From Oscillospiraceae bacterium (lineage in GTDB: Bacteria > Bacillota > Clostridia > Oscillospirales > Oscillospiraceae): 33,081 bases of DNA. The DNA is taken from NCBI GenBank assembly GCA_017440065.1, contig JAFSHY010000109.1, forward strand, positions 1-33,081, read 5' to 3'. The notes under the pieces are model-generated. The model was not told where the DNA came from, searched no databases, and was given only the letters and a program-made list of their open reading frames with translations. Of this stretch, positions 1 through 7,002 are shown piece by piece. Within the stretch, counting starts at the first letter, position 1. Each line of letters opens with the position of its first letter. Made by a program: the position numbers and the translations under genes.

Positions 1-125
1 CCGATCGCCCGTGATATCCGTTCTGCCATGTGTCATTCAAGGACAAAAAACCGACCATTGAACCGGCATCAATCGGTACGCGGGATTCCTCGCGTCCGCT
101 TGGAATGACAGTGTTGAGGCAGAAA
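1..125. other. Non-coding left end with imperfect inverted repeat
   Basis: No convincing gene is visible here. TGTCATTCAAG at about 31-41 is matched by the inverse CTTGGAATGACA at 100-111, one base off perfect. The stretch between contains GGGATTCCTCGCGTCCGC, which has the look of dispersed intergenic repeats seen in gut Clostridia. Whether it is really repeated in this genome cannot be judged from one copy. Confidence 0.35.
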
Positions 126-155
126 AAAGACGCATTGCGTTGGCAATGCGTCTTT
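126..155 (-). terminator. Rho-independent terminator of the DUF6062 gene
   Basis: AAAGACGCATTGC (126-138) pairs perfectly with GCAATGCGTCTTT (143-155) around a four-base loop. On the minus strand the stem is followed by a run of T (complement of the A-run at 123-128). It lies 17 bases after the minus-strand stop at 172. Confidence 0.85.
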
Positions 156-171
156 CTGTATGTTCGCTGTT

Positions 172-933
172 TTATTTCTCCTTCACGAAGGGCGGATCGG
201 CGGGGTGGAGACCCTGCAGCTTTTCCATGGTGCGCGGAACGGCATCGCGGGAATTCTTCCAGTCCGCACCGGCCTGACGATAGTCGAACATGCCGACAAA
301 CCAGTCGAGGTCTTCCTTTACGCGGACAAGGTTCTCTTTCATCAGCGAAAATACCTCGCCGTAGAACCAGTCCCGCTGGGAATTGGGCAGGCGGTCCTCC
401 GCCTGTTCCACCAGCGCCGCAAAGTGCCGCAGGCAGAAGCCCTTGCTCTTTAAGACTTTCTCGCGGAATTCGGCATCCTTGCTCATGGTGAAAAAGGTGT
501 GGTAATACCCTTCCATGCTGTAATCGATCTTATTGCAGAGGTAGCAGGAATCCTGCCTCTTCCTTGCCCAATCCAGCAGAGAAACGGGAGCGGCGTCCTG
601 CGGCTTTTTCCGCGGCAGCAGACCGCGCTTGGCGGGCGGCACAAAGTCATCCATCTCCGCTTCCAGATCCTTCAATATGCCCGCGAACCACGTCTGCAGC
701 ATCAGCGCGTTGCCGAGGGCATTGCCGTAGTCATAGAGCTTTTTGAGATGCTCGCGGCAGAAGCCCTCGCGGTCGGTGACGGCGCGGACATCCGGCTCCA
801 TATAGCTGGCGCCGTTGCCGGCGGCGAAGCGAATCGCGCGCTGCTCTGCCTGCCGTTCCAGCCAACAGAAGGGGCATTCATCTCCGGAATCGAAGGCCTC
901 ATTGACGGGTATGGTATGGATCTGTTCTTTCAT
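172..933 (-). CDS. DUF6062 family protein with two CxxC/FCxxH repeats
   Basis: The 253-residue protein has no signal peptide or membrane segment. It contains two similar cysteine units: CPFC (20-23) followed by FCREH (58-62), and CYLC (130-133) followed by GFCLRH (166-170). This is the pattern of the DUF6062 family of Clostridia, for which I know no established function; the paired Cys and His residues suggest metal or Fe-S binding, which is inference. The start is supported by GGGAG about 10 bases upstream. The gene is transcribed alone on the minus strand and ends in a strong terminator. Nothing ties it to the sulfosugar genes. Confidence 0.8.
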   Translation of the reverse strand: MKEQIHTIPVNEAFDSGDECPFCWLERQAEQRAIRFAAGNGASYMEPDVRAVTDREGFCREHLKKLYDYGNALGNALMLQTWFAGILKDLEAEMDDFVPPAKRGLLPRKKPQDAAPVSLLDWARKRQDSCYLCNKIDYSMEGYYHTFFTMSKDAEFREKVLKSKGFCLRHFAALVEQAEDRLPNSQRDWFYGEVFSLMKENLVRVKEDLDWFVGMFDYRQAGADWKNSRDAVPRTMEKLQGLHPADPPFVKEK

Positions 934-999
934 CGTATCAGCTCCCGTGTCATTTTCTTCAGTTTATCATATTTCCCGAGGAAGGGCAACGAACAAAAC

Positions 1000-1027
1000 A
1001 AGGCCGCCGGAAAGATCCGGCGGCCTT
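1000..1027 (-). terminator. Hairpin terminator of the fucose-isomerase-like gene
   Basis: AAGGCCGCCGGA (1000-1011) pairs perfectly with TCCGGCGGCCTT (1016-1027) around the loop AAGA. On the minus strand it is followed by GTTTTGTTC. It sits 17 bases past the stop at 1045. Confidence 0.8.
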
Positions 1028-1044
1028 TGAAAACCGAAGGAAGC

Positions 1045-2382
1045 TTAGAAGCTGCAGACCTCCATGCCCAGCATGTTGGCCAGGGCGGTGAGGGCTTCGC
1101 GGTGGTTGCCGCGGATGACGGCGAAGTGAGGCTCGAAGCTGGCCTTGACGCTCTCTTCCACGACTTCACGGCTGTTGCGCGCGGTCTTGACCACGACGGA
1201 GGTGCCGGTGAACTGCTTGGGCTTGTCGAGGATCTCGCCGTTCAGCAGGAAGAAGCGGAAGGTGCCGTCGGGCTTGCGGCCGATGCGGAACACGGTGGCT
1301 TCGGGAGCGGACTTGCAGCCGAAGTCCATGGCGGGGCCGATCTTGCGGTTGGGATGCACGCCGACGGTAGCGCCGGTATCCTCGCGGGCGAGGGAACAGG
1401 CAGCGGCGCCGCAATGCCAGAAGGTGATGGTGCTTTCCTCTTCATTGAGGGAAACGGGGTCGCCGAAGTAGACAGGCTCACCGGAGAGCTTCATGCCCAA
1501 CCACATGGAGAGGGCGCCGTACATATCGGCTTCGCAGGCGGCGGCAACGCCCTTGTCGTTCAGCATGCTCAGCACGGTGCAGACGGGCGTGCCGAAGGAG
1601 GTGAAGAAATCGGGCCAGCAGCGGGAGGCCAGAGCGCCGATGCGGTTCTTTTCCACATAGTCGGAATAGGCCTTCAGCAGACGGGCATGGTCGGTGACGT
1701 TCTTTTCGGGGGTCTTGTCCAGACCGACGGTGCAGCAGCGGGTCTTTTCCACGAAGGGCAGCACTTCTTCATCGGTATAGCTCTTGGCGATGTCGATAAG
1801 TTCGCGGGCTTCGATGGATTCCAGCGTCACGCCGAAGACAGACAGCAGCTCGGAGTCCAGCGCGCGGCCGAAGCCGAAGCCCTGAGGCGTATGGCCGATG
1901 GCAGCCATGCGCAGGGAGCGCATCTCGTGCAGCAGCTTGCCGGCAGCGATGTAGGAAGAAAGCGTCTTGCCCACGCGCTCACATTCGGGAGCGCCGAAGA
2001 CATACTGGAAGGGACGGCCGAAAGCAGCCAGCGCGTTGGCGGCGGAGTAGGCGCCGGTCAGGGAGTTGAGGCGCAGACGGCCGCCGTCGATGACGGGCTC
2101 TGCCAGCGTCCAGAGGATGACGGGGCAGCTGAAGCGGCGCAGCACTTCGGAAATGTAGGCGGAGTTGGCGAAGGTGATGTTCTGGAAGATGACGAGGTCG
2201 GGGGAGAGGGGCTCGAGGAAAGCTTCCAGCTTATCGATGGTGAGCAGCATCTCATCGGGAACGATCACGTTTTCGTCGATGCTCCTGAGGAGGGCAATGC
2301 TCTTTTCGAACTCTTTACCGGCACTTTCCAGATGGAAGGTGGGGGCGCCTGCGGGGACATATACGGTCTTGAATGCAGCCAT
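1045..2382 (-). CDS. L-fucose/L-arabinose isomerase family protein
   Basis: This 445-residue protein resembles the sugar-isomerase superfamily of FucI and AraA. The metal-site signature is visible: Glu284 in ACEAD, Asp308 in FGDP and His323 in WHCGAA; a further His-rich stretch near the C terminus (EPHFAVIRGNH) fits the family's C-terminal domain. An upstream in-frame ATG at 2460 exists, but AGGAG lies 9 bases before the ATG at 2382, so the shorter form is chosen. It is divergent from the transketolase operon and shares its 277-base promoter region, which suggests co-regulation with sulfoquinovose genes. It could isomerise a sulfosugar or sulfotetrose, or an unrelated sugar; the sequence does not decide. 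A distant superfamily relative lies at 20803-22170. Confidence 0.75.
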   Translation of the reverse strand: MAAFKTVYVPAGAPTFHLESAGKEFEKSIALLRSIDENVIVPDEMLLTIDKLEAFLEPLSPDLVIFQNITFANSAYISEVLRRFSCPVILWTLAEPVIDGGRLRLNSLTGAYSAANALAAFGRPFQYVFGAPECERVGKTLSSYIAAGKLLHEMRSLRMAAIGHTPQGFGFGRALDSELLSVFGVTLESIEARELIDIAKSYTDEEVLPFVEKTRCCTVGLDKTPEKNVTDHARLLKAYSDYVEKNRIGALASRCWPDFFTSFGTPVCTVLSMLNDKGVAAACEADMYGALSMWLGMKLSGEPVYFGDPVSLNEEESTITFWHCGAAACSLAREDTGATVGVHPNRKIGPAMDFGCKSAPEATVFRIGRKPDGTFRFFLLNGEILDKPKQFTGTSVVVKTARNSREVVEESVKASFEPHFAVIRGNHREALTALANMLGMEVCSF

Positions 2383-2455
2383 GGTAAACATCTCCTGTAT
2401 CAGTAGTATTATTTCTTTCGTTTTTCGCGGAACGCTATATTCGTTTACGGAAGAA

Positions 2456-2485
2456 ATCATATCATATAAATATAAAAAATGTCAA
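2456..2485 (-). promoter_or_regulatory. Minus-strand promoter of the fucose-isomerase-like gene
   Basis: On the minus strand a perfect -35 TTGACA (2485-2480) is followed after 18 bases by -10 TATGAT (2461-2456). It points at the gene starting at 2382, leaving a leader of about 67 bases. Confidence 0.6.
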
Positions 2486-2558
2486 CAAAGTCCAAACATT
2501 TCCCACCACTTTGTACAAGATAGACAAAAAATTCCGAGAAATCTTATTCATATGAACA

Positions 2559-2588
2559 TTGACAAAGAAGGCCGGATTGTGGTATTAG
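2559..2588 (+). promoter_or_regulatory. Candidate promoter of the transketolase operon
   Basis: A perfect -35 TTGACA at 2559-2564 is followed after 18 bases by TATTAG (2583-2588), a poor -10. The region 2383-2659 is strikingly AT-rich and otherwise non-coding. A TTAATTAA palindrome near 2599 lies just downstream and could be part of an operator, but no repeated operator could be fixed by eye. Confidence 0.45.
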
Positions 2589-2659
2589 TTAGATAAGTTA
2601 ATTAAATTGAATAAAAGTTACACTACAACCAAAATTATGCCAAAAAAGGAGAGGGTATC

Positions 2660-3481
2660 TTGAAAGACATTAAGACTATCTGCAAAGAGATCAGATGCGA
2701 TCTGGTGAAGTGCATCGCACATCTGGGCGTCGGCCACATCGGCGGCTGCCTGTCCCTGGTCGATGCTCTGGCCGTCCTCTATTTTGAGGAAATGAACGTG
2801 GACCCCGCCAACCCCAAGATGGAAGGCCGTGACAGACTCGTCTGCTCCAAGGGCCATGCCGGTCCCGCTGTTTACGCAACTCTGGCCAACAAGGGCTACT
2901 TCCCCAAGGAAGAGCTGCTCACTCTGAATCAGAGCGGCACCAACCTGCCCAGCCACTGCGATATGAACCGTACCGTCGGTATCGATATGACCACCGGTTC
3001 TCTGGGTCAGGGCTTCAGCTGCGCCGCAGGCGTTGCTCTCGGCAGCAAGCTGCGTGAAGATGGCGCCACCATCTACACCATCATCGGCGACGGCGAAAGC
3101 CAGGAAGGTCAGATCTGGGAAGCTGCCATGTTCGCAGCCCATCAGAAGCTGGACAATCTGGTCGGCCTGACCGACTACAACAAGCTGCAGATCGACGGCA
3201 CCGTCAGCCAGGTCAACGAGCTGGCCGATCTCGGCGCCAAGTGGGCTGCCTTCGGCTGGAATGTCATCGACGTCAAGGACGGCAACGATCCCGCTGAGAT
3301 CAAGGCCGCCGTGCAGGCTGCCAAGGCAAACCGCGGTTCCGGCAAGCCGACGATGATCATCCTGAACACCGTCAAGGGCAAGGGTGTTTCCTTCATCGAA
3401 GCCCTCGGTGCTGCCAACCACAACACCACGATGAACGCGGAAGAATGCGCCCGCGCCATCGCCGAGATCATGGGGGAATAA
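2660..3481 (+). CDS. sqwG: Transketolase N-terminal subunit, probable 6-deoxy-6-sulfofructose transketolase
   Basis: This 273-residue protein is the thiamine-diphosphate-binding half of a split transketolase. It has the GDGE motif at 143-146, the partner Asn174 in DYNK, and His26 and His66 (KGH) at active-site positions. The start is a TTG preceded by AAGGAGAG at good spacing. It is followed by the C-terminal subunit four bases after its stop. Split transketolases are common in Clostridia for the pentose phosphate pathway. Here the gene neighbours (RpiB-like, Fe-ADH, exporter, DUF4867, sulfoquinovosidase) match the sulfo-TK pathway, in which SqwGH moves two-carbon units from sulfofructose and then sulfoerythrulose to glyceraldehyde 3-phosphate. 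Family is certain; substrate is inferred from context. Confidence 0.85.
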   Translation: MKDIKTICKEIRCDLVKCIAHLGVGHIGGCLSLVDALAVLYFEEMNVDPANPKMEGRDRLVCSKGHAGPAVYATLANKGYFPKEELLTLNQSGTNLPSHCDMNRTVGIDMTTGSLGQGFSCAAGVALGSKLREDGATIYTIIGDGESQEGQIWEAAMFAAHQKLDNLVGLTDYNKLQIDGTVSQVNELADLGAKWAAFGWNVIDVKDGNDPAEIKAAVQAAKANRGSGKPTMIILNTVKGKGVSFIEALGAANHNTTMNAEECARAIAEIMGE

Positions 3482-3485
3482 GCTT

Positions 3486-4409
3486 ATGGAAATGAGAGCT
3501 GTTTACGCTGAATGCATGGCCGAACTCATGAAGGCCGATCCCAATGTCTGCATCCTCGATGCCGACCTCGCCCGTGCCAACGGCACCCTGGGCATGTATC
3601 CCAAGTTCCCCAAGCAGATGTTCGACGTCGGCATTGCCGAGCAGAACATGGCTTCCATCGGTGCCGGTCTGGCCAGCTATGGCTTTAAGCCCTATGTCCA
3701 GTCCTTCACCGCTTTCGCGACCCGCCGCATCTGCGACCAGGTCGCCATCTCCATCGCCTATGCCAAGCAGAACGTCAAGGTCGTCGGCACCGACCCCGGC
3801 ATGTATGCCGAGCTGAACGGCGGCACCCATATGTCCTTTGAGGACATCGCTGTCCTGCGTTCCATCCCCGGCATCGTCATCTTCGAGCCCGTGGATGCCA
3901 CCCAGCTGCGCGCCGCGATGCCCATCATCAATGACTATGACGGCTGCGTCTATATCCGCCTGTTCCGTAAGGAAGCTCCCGATGTCTTCGGCGAAGGCTA
4001 CAAGTTCGACCTCTTCAAGGCCGACCAGCTGCGCGAAGGCGCCGATGTCTCCATCTTCGTTTCCGGCCAGCTGACCACCGAGGTCCTGACTGCTGCCGAC
4101 AAGCTGAAGGAAGAAGGCATCAACTGCGATGTTTACAACATCCACACCATCAAGCCCATCGACCGTGAAGCCGTCCTCGCTTCCGCTGCCAAGACCGGCG
4201 CTGTTCTGACCGTGGAAAACCACAATGTCATCGGCGGTCTGTACTCTGCCGTGGCAGAGGTTCTCGGCACCTCCAAGATCCCCGTTGTCGGTCTCGGCGT
4301 CAATGACCGCTGGGGCGAAGTGGGCAAGGTTCCCTATCTGCGCGAAGTCTTCGGCTTCACCGCGGAAAACATCATGGCAAAGGCCAAGGAAGCCATTGCC
4401 GCCAAGTAA
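3486..4409 (+). CDS. sqwH: Transketolase C-terminal subunit, probable 6-deoxy-6-sulfofructose transketolase
   Basis: This 307-residue protein holds the pyrimidine-binding and C-terminal domains of transketolase. Glu52 in GIAEQNM is the residue that activates the cofactor, followed by the usual aromatic-rich segment GFKPYVQSFTAF. Together with the preceding gene it makes a complete enzyme of normal size. The start ATG lies just after the upstream stop (3479-3481), with GGGGAATAAG as a modest ribosome site, implying coupled translation. In the sulfo-TK pathway this pair performs both transketolase cleavages and yields two xylulose 5-phosphates plus sulfoacetaldehyde. A role as an ordinary pentose-phosphate transketolase cannot be excluded from the protein alone. 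Confidence 0.85.
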   Translation: MEMRAVYAECMAELMKADPNVCILDADLARANGTLGMYPKFPKQMFDVGIAEQNMASIGAGLASYGFKPYVQSFTAFATRRICDQVAISIAYAKQNVKVVGTDPGMYAELNGGTHMSFEDIAVLRSIPGIVIFEPVDATQLRAAMPIINDYDGCVYIRLFRKEAPDVFGEGYKFDLFKADQLREGADVSIFVSGQLTTEVLTAADKLKEEGINCDVYNIHTIKPIDREAVLASAAKTGAVLTVENHNVIGGLYSAVAEVLGTSKIPVVGLGVNDRWGEVGKVPYLREVFGFTAENIMAKAKEAIAAK

Positions 4410-4433
4410 TTAGAATAAAGGAGACGATCACCT

Positions 4434-4907
4434 ATGAAAATCGCAATCGGCAGCGACAAGTCCGGCTTCAACGCCAAGGAAGCCATCAAGGCCTATCTGC
4501 TGGAAGCAGGCGTCGATTTTGATGATCTCGGCACGCTGGATGCCGATCAGCCCATGCCTTACTACGCAGTGGCCGACAAGGTCGCTCCTCTGGTTCAGAA
4601 CGGCACCTATGACCGTGCCATCCTGATCTGCGGCACCGGCGCCGGTATGGGCGTTGTGGCCAACAAGTACAAGGGTGTTTACGCTGTTGCCTGCGAAGGC
4701 GTTTACTCCGCCAGAATGGCCCGTGCCATCAATGGCGCCAACGTTCTCGCCATGGGCGGCTGGATCGTCGGCCCCGAAATGGCCGTTGACATGGTCAAGG
4801 CATTCCTCGCCACCGAATGGCTGGAAGGTCTGGAAGACTGGAGACAGGCCAACCTGAGAAGATTCAATGAGCAGGTCAAGGCCATTGAGGAAAAGATCTA
4901 TGGTTAA
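4434..4907 (+). CDS. sqwI: RpiB/LacAB-type isomerase, probable 4-deoxy-4-sulfoerythrose isomerase
   Basis: The 157-residue protein has the RpiB fold signature, with the catalytic Cys66 in ICGTGAGMG. Several positions that bind ribose 5-phosphate in classical RpiB are changed. The usual DHxG motif reads DKSG (Lys9), the usual HND stretch reads ING at 99-101, and the Arg after the FG/GG turn is Trp110. Catalytic machinery is therefore kept but the phosphate-sugar contacts are not. That fits an enzyme acting on a sulfonated, non-phosphorylated tetrose, as reported for SqwI of the sulfo-TK pathway. AAAGGAG precedes the ATG. The gene lies between the transketolase and the dehydrogenase and overlaps the latter by 8 bases. 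Confidence 0.8.
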   Translation: MKIAIGSDKSGFNAKEAIKAYLLEAGVDFDDLGTLDADQPMPYYAVADKVAPLVQNGTYDRAILICGTGAGMGVVANKYKGVYAVACEGVYSARMARAINGANVLAMGGWIVGPEMAVDMVKAFLATEWLEGLEDWRQANLRRFNEQVKAIEEKIYG

Positions 4908-5997
4908 GGATTTTCTGTTCTATCAGCCGGTGAAGATCTTCTTCGGCATGGGTAAGATGGCCGTTGTCAACGATGTGCTGGAAAGCCTCGGCATCGAACG
5001 CTGCGTCCTGGTCTGCGATACCTTCTTTGCGGCTAAGGGGCAGCAGCTGATGGAGAGCAATTCCCGCATCGTGGATCTCTTCGCCAAGGTCGAGCCCAAT
5101 CCCCAGCTGGCAGGCGCCAATGAAGTCGCGGAACTCTGCCGCAAGCACAACGCACAGGCCGTTATCGGCCTCGGCGGCGGCAGCTCCATCGATACCGCCA
5201 AGTTCGCCGCTGCCATTGCTCTCGGTGAGGAAGAGGCAGAGGTCTACTACCACGGCAGGAAGCCCTTCCCCGCAGACCGTCTGAAGATCATCGCCGTGCC
5301 CACCACCGCCGGTACCGGCAGTGAGGTCACGCAGGTCTCCGTTATGAACTGCGGCGAAGAGAAGATGACCATCAACAACCCCGTCTTCATGCCCACCGCT
5401 GCCGTTATCGATCCCGAACTGATGCTGACCGTTCCTCCCCGCGTGACCATGGTCACCGGCCTCGATGCCCTGTCCCATGCGCTGGAAGGCTACTGGAGCG
5501 TCAACCATCAGCCTCTGACCGACCTCTATGCCATCGAAGCCGTCCGCTTCGTGCTGAACAATCTGGAGAAGGCCTTCCTCGACGGTTCCGATAAGGAAGC
5601 CCGCTGCAATATGGCCTATGCCGCTCTGCTGGCCGGTCTGGCCTTTGGCCAGCCCAAGACCGCGGGCAGCCACGCCTGCAGCTATCCGCTCTCCATGGAT
5701 TATCATCTGCCTCACGGCGAAGCCTGCGCCTTCACCATGGACAGCTTCGTCCGCATCAATGCCGATGAGCGCCTCGAATACCTGGTCAAGCAGGTCGGCC
5801 TCGAAAGCACCGATGCCCTGGCAGAAGAGATCATCCGCCTCAAGAAGCTGGGCGGCCTGCGCTGCACGCTTTCCGATCTGGGCGAGGTGGATCTCGATAA
5901 GCTGGCGGAGGACTGCTCCAAGCAGGGCCTTATGAACAACAACCCCGTCAAGATGTCCGTCGCGGATCTGCGCGCGATGTTTGAGAAACTGGCATGA
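4900..5997 (+). CDS. sqwF: Iron-containing alcohol dehydrogenase, probable sulfoacetaldehyde reductase
   Basis: This is a 365-residue group III (Fe-type) alcohol dehydrogenase. It has the nucleotide loop GGGSSIDTAK (92-101), TTAGTGSE (135-142), and the four metal ligands Asp189, His193, His258 and His272. A longer frame opens at 4867, but GAGG about 10 bases upstream of the ATG at 4900 and the normal N terminus (beginning MVKDF) favour the shorter form. It overlaps the RpiB-like gene by 8 bases and is followed by an overlapping exporter gene. Relatives of this family reduce sulfoacetaldehyde to isethionate in anaerobes. That role would regenerate NAD+ as the last step of the pathway; the exact aldehyde is inferred from context. 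Confidence 0.8.
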   Translation: MVKDFLFYQPVKIFFGMGKMAVVNDVLESLGIERCVLVCDTFFAAKGQQLMESNSRIVDLFAKVEPNPQLAGANEVAELCRKHNAQAVIGLGGGSSIDTAKFAAAIALGEEEAEVYYHGRKPFPADRLKIIAVPTTAGTGSEVTQVSVMNCGEEKMTINNPVFMPTAAVIDPELMLTVPPRVTMVTGLDALSHALEGYWSVNHQPLTDLYAIEAVRFVLNNLEKAFLDGSDKEARCNMAYAALLAGLAFGQPKTAGSHACSYPLSMDYHLPHGEACAFTMDSFVRINADERLEYLVKQVGLESTDALAEEIIRLKKLGGLRCTLSDLGEVDLDKLAEDCSKQGLMNNNPVKMSVADLRAMFEKLA

Positions 5998-6911
5998 ATA
6001 AGAAAGCGCTCAATGCCGCAATGATCAGCGGCATGGTAGTTGTGTGGGCGATCTACTATGCTACCTCCAAATGGGCGGTGGGCGTGACCGGATCCCCCTT
6101 TGTAGCCGGATTTTTGCTGCGTGCCGCTGCGCTGGTGTTCCTTACCGCGCAGCTGGCCGTCCAGCATAAGCTGGGCGCTGTGCTCAAGCAGGGCAAAACT
6201 GCTCTGATCCTGCTGTCCATCGGCGTATTCGGTTACCTGCTGGATACCTTTGCCAACATGGGCCTGCAGTACGGTGATGTGGGCGCCGGTACGGCGCTGC
6301 TCAAGTCCGATGTGCTGATGGTCAACATCGCCACAGTTGTGATCTACAAAAAGCGGCTCTACATTTCCGACTGGATCGGAACAGTAATCATGCTGGTGGG
6401 CGTCCTGCTCGTCATGGGCATGAATTTCACATCTGTTTCCATCAGCTGGTACGATCTGTTCTTCATCGCCAGCGCTGTCTGCGTCACGATCAATGCCTTT
6501 ATCATCAAGGCTGCCCAGGAAAAGTACAAGGCGGATACGGACATCATCGGTTATTACAATAACTTTGTAGTGTTCCTGTTGTTCTTTGTCAGCACGATGG
6601 TCACCTGCAAAGGCATGCCGCAGCTTTCCGGCCACGGCGGCAGCTTCTGGCTGCTGGTTCTGCTGGGCGGTGCCGCGCAGACCATGATCTATTTCTTCTA
6701 TTACCGCAATCTCAAGCGGCATGAGGTATGGCTGGTCAAGCTGTATCTGCTGTTCATGCCCGTGGTCAGCTGCTTCATCGGCGTGCTGTTCCTCGGCGAG
6801 CAGCTTTCTGCCATGAAGATCCTCGGCATTGCCGTCGTTCTGGCGGGCGCTGCCGTGATCCTTTTGCGGGAAAAGCTTAATCTGTTGTTCCAAAAGAAGA
6901 AGGTTTCGTAA
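5994..6911 (+). CDS. DMT superfamily transporter (EamA), probable sulfonate exporter
   Basis: The 305-residue protein is strongly hydrophobic, with about ten membrane segments in two EamA-type halves. The second half ends in the typical stretch around GEQLSAMKILGIAVVLAG. Its ATG overlaps the stop of the dehydrogenase gene (ATGA), so it is translationally coupled to it. No gene here degrades a C2 sulfonate further, so export of the end product, most simply isethionate, is the natural reading. Uptake of a sulfosugar is the alternative. The family call is firm, the cargo is inference. Confidence 0.8.
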   Translation: MNKKALNAAMISGMVVVWAIYYATSKWAVGVTGSPFVAGFLLRAAALVFLTAQLAVQHKLGAVLKQGKTALILLSIGVFGYLLDTFANMGLQYGDVGAGTALLKSDVLMVNIATVVIYKKRLYISDWIGTVIMLVGVLLVMGMNFTSVSISWYDLFFIASAVCVTINAFIIKAAQEKYKADTDIIGYYNNFVVFLLFFVSTMVTCKGMPQLSGHGGSFWLLVLLGGAAQTMIYFFYYRNLKRHEVWLVKLYLLFMPVVSCFIGVLFLGEQLSAMKILGIAVVLAGAAVILLREKLNLLFQKKKVS

Positions 6912-6933
6912 TTTTCTGCGAAACCTTTCTTCT
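6895..6933 (+). terminator. Hairpin overlapping the end of the exporter gene
   Basis: AGAAGAAGGTTTCG (6895-6908) pairs with CGAAACCTTTCTTCT (6919-6933), with a single bulged T. The left arm lies inside the last codons. There is no long U tract after it, so termination may be partial and could let transcription reach the ROK operon. Confidence 0.55.
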
Positions 6934-6939
6934 GCATTC

Positions 6940-6969
6940 TTGACAGTCTGTTCCGCAGGGTGATATTTT
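6940..6969 (+). promoter_or_regulatory. Promoter of the ROK-sulfoquinovosidase operon
   Basis: A perfect -35 TTGACA (6940-6945) is followed after 18 bases by TATTTT (6964-6969). It lies about 30 bases upstream of the GTG start of the ROK gene. Confidence 0.5.
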
Positions 6970-7002
6970 AATGGATATTCGTATCGGAAAGGAGGCGCGC
7001 CC

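Noticed and set aside
499-2406. 635-residue plus-strand open frame
   Set aside because: It is rich in Gly, Ala and Glu and spans two genes on the other strand and their terminators; a shadow of codon bias.
2660-4907. Ordinary pentose-phosphate operon (transketolase plus RpiB)
   Set aside because: The RpiB-like protein has lost phosphate contacts, and the neighbours include Fe-ADH, exporter, DUF4867 and a YihQ-type sulfoquinovosidase. It remains the null hypothesis for enzyme assays.
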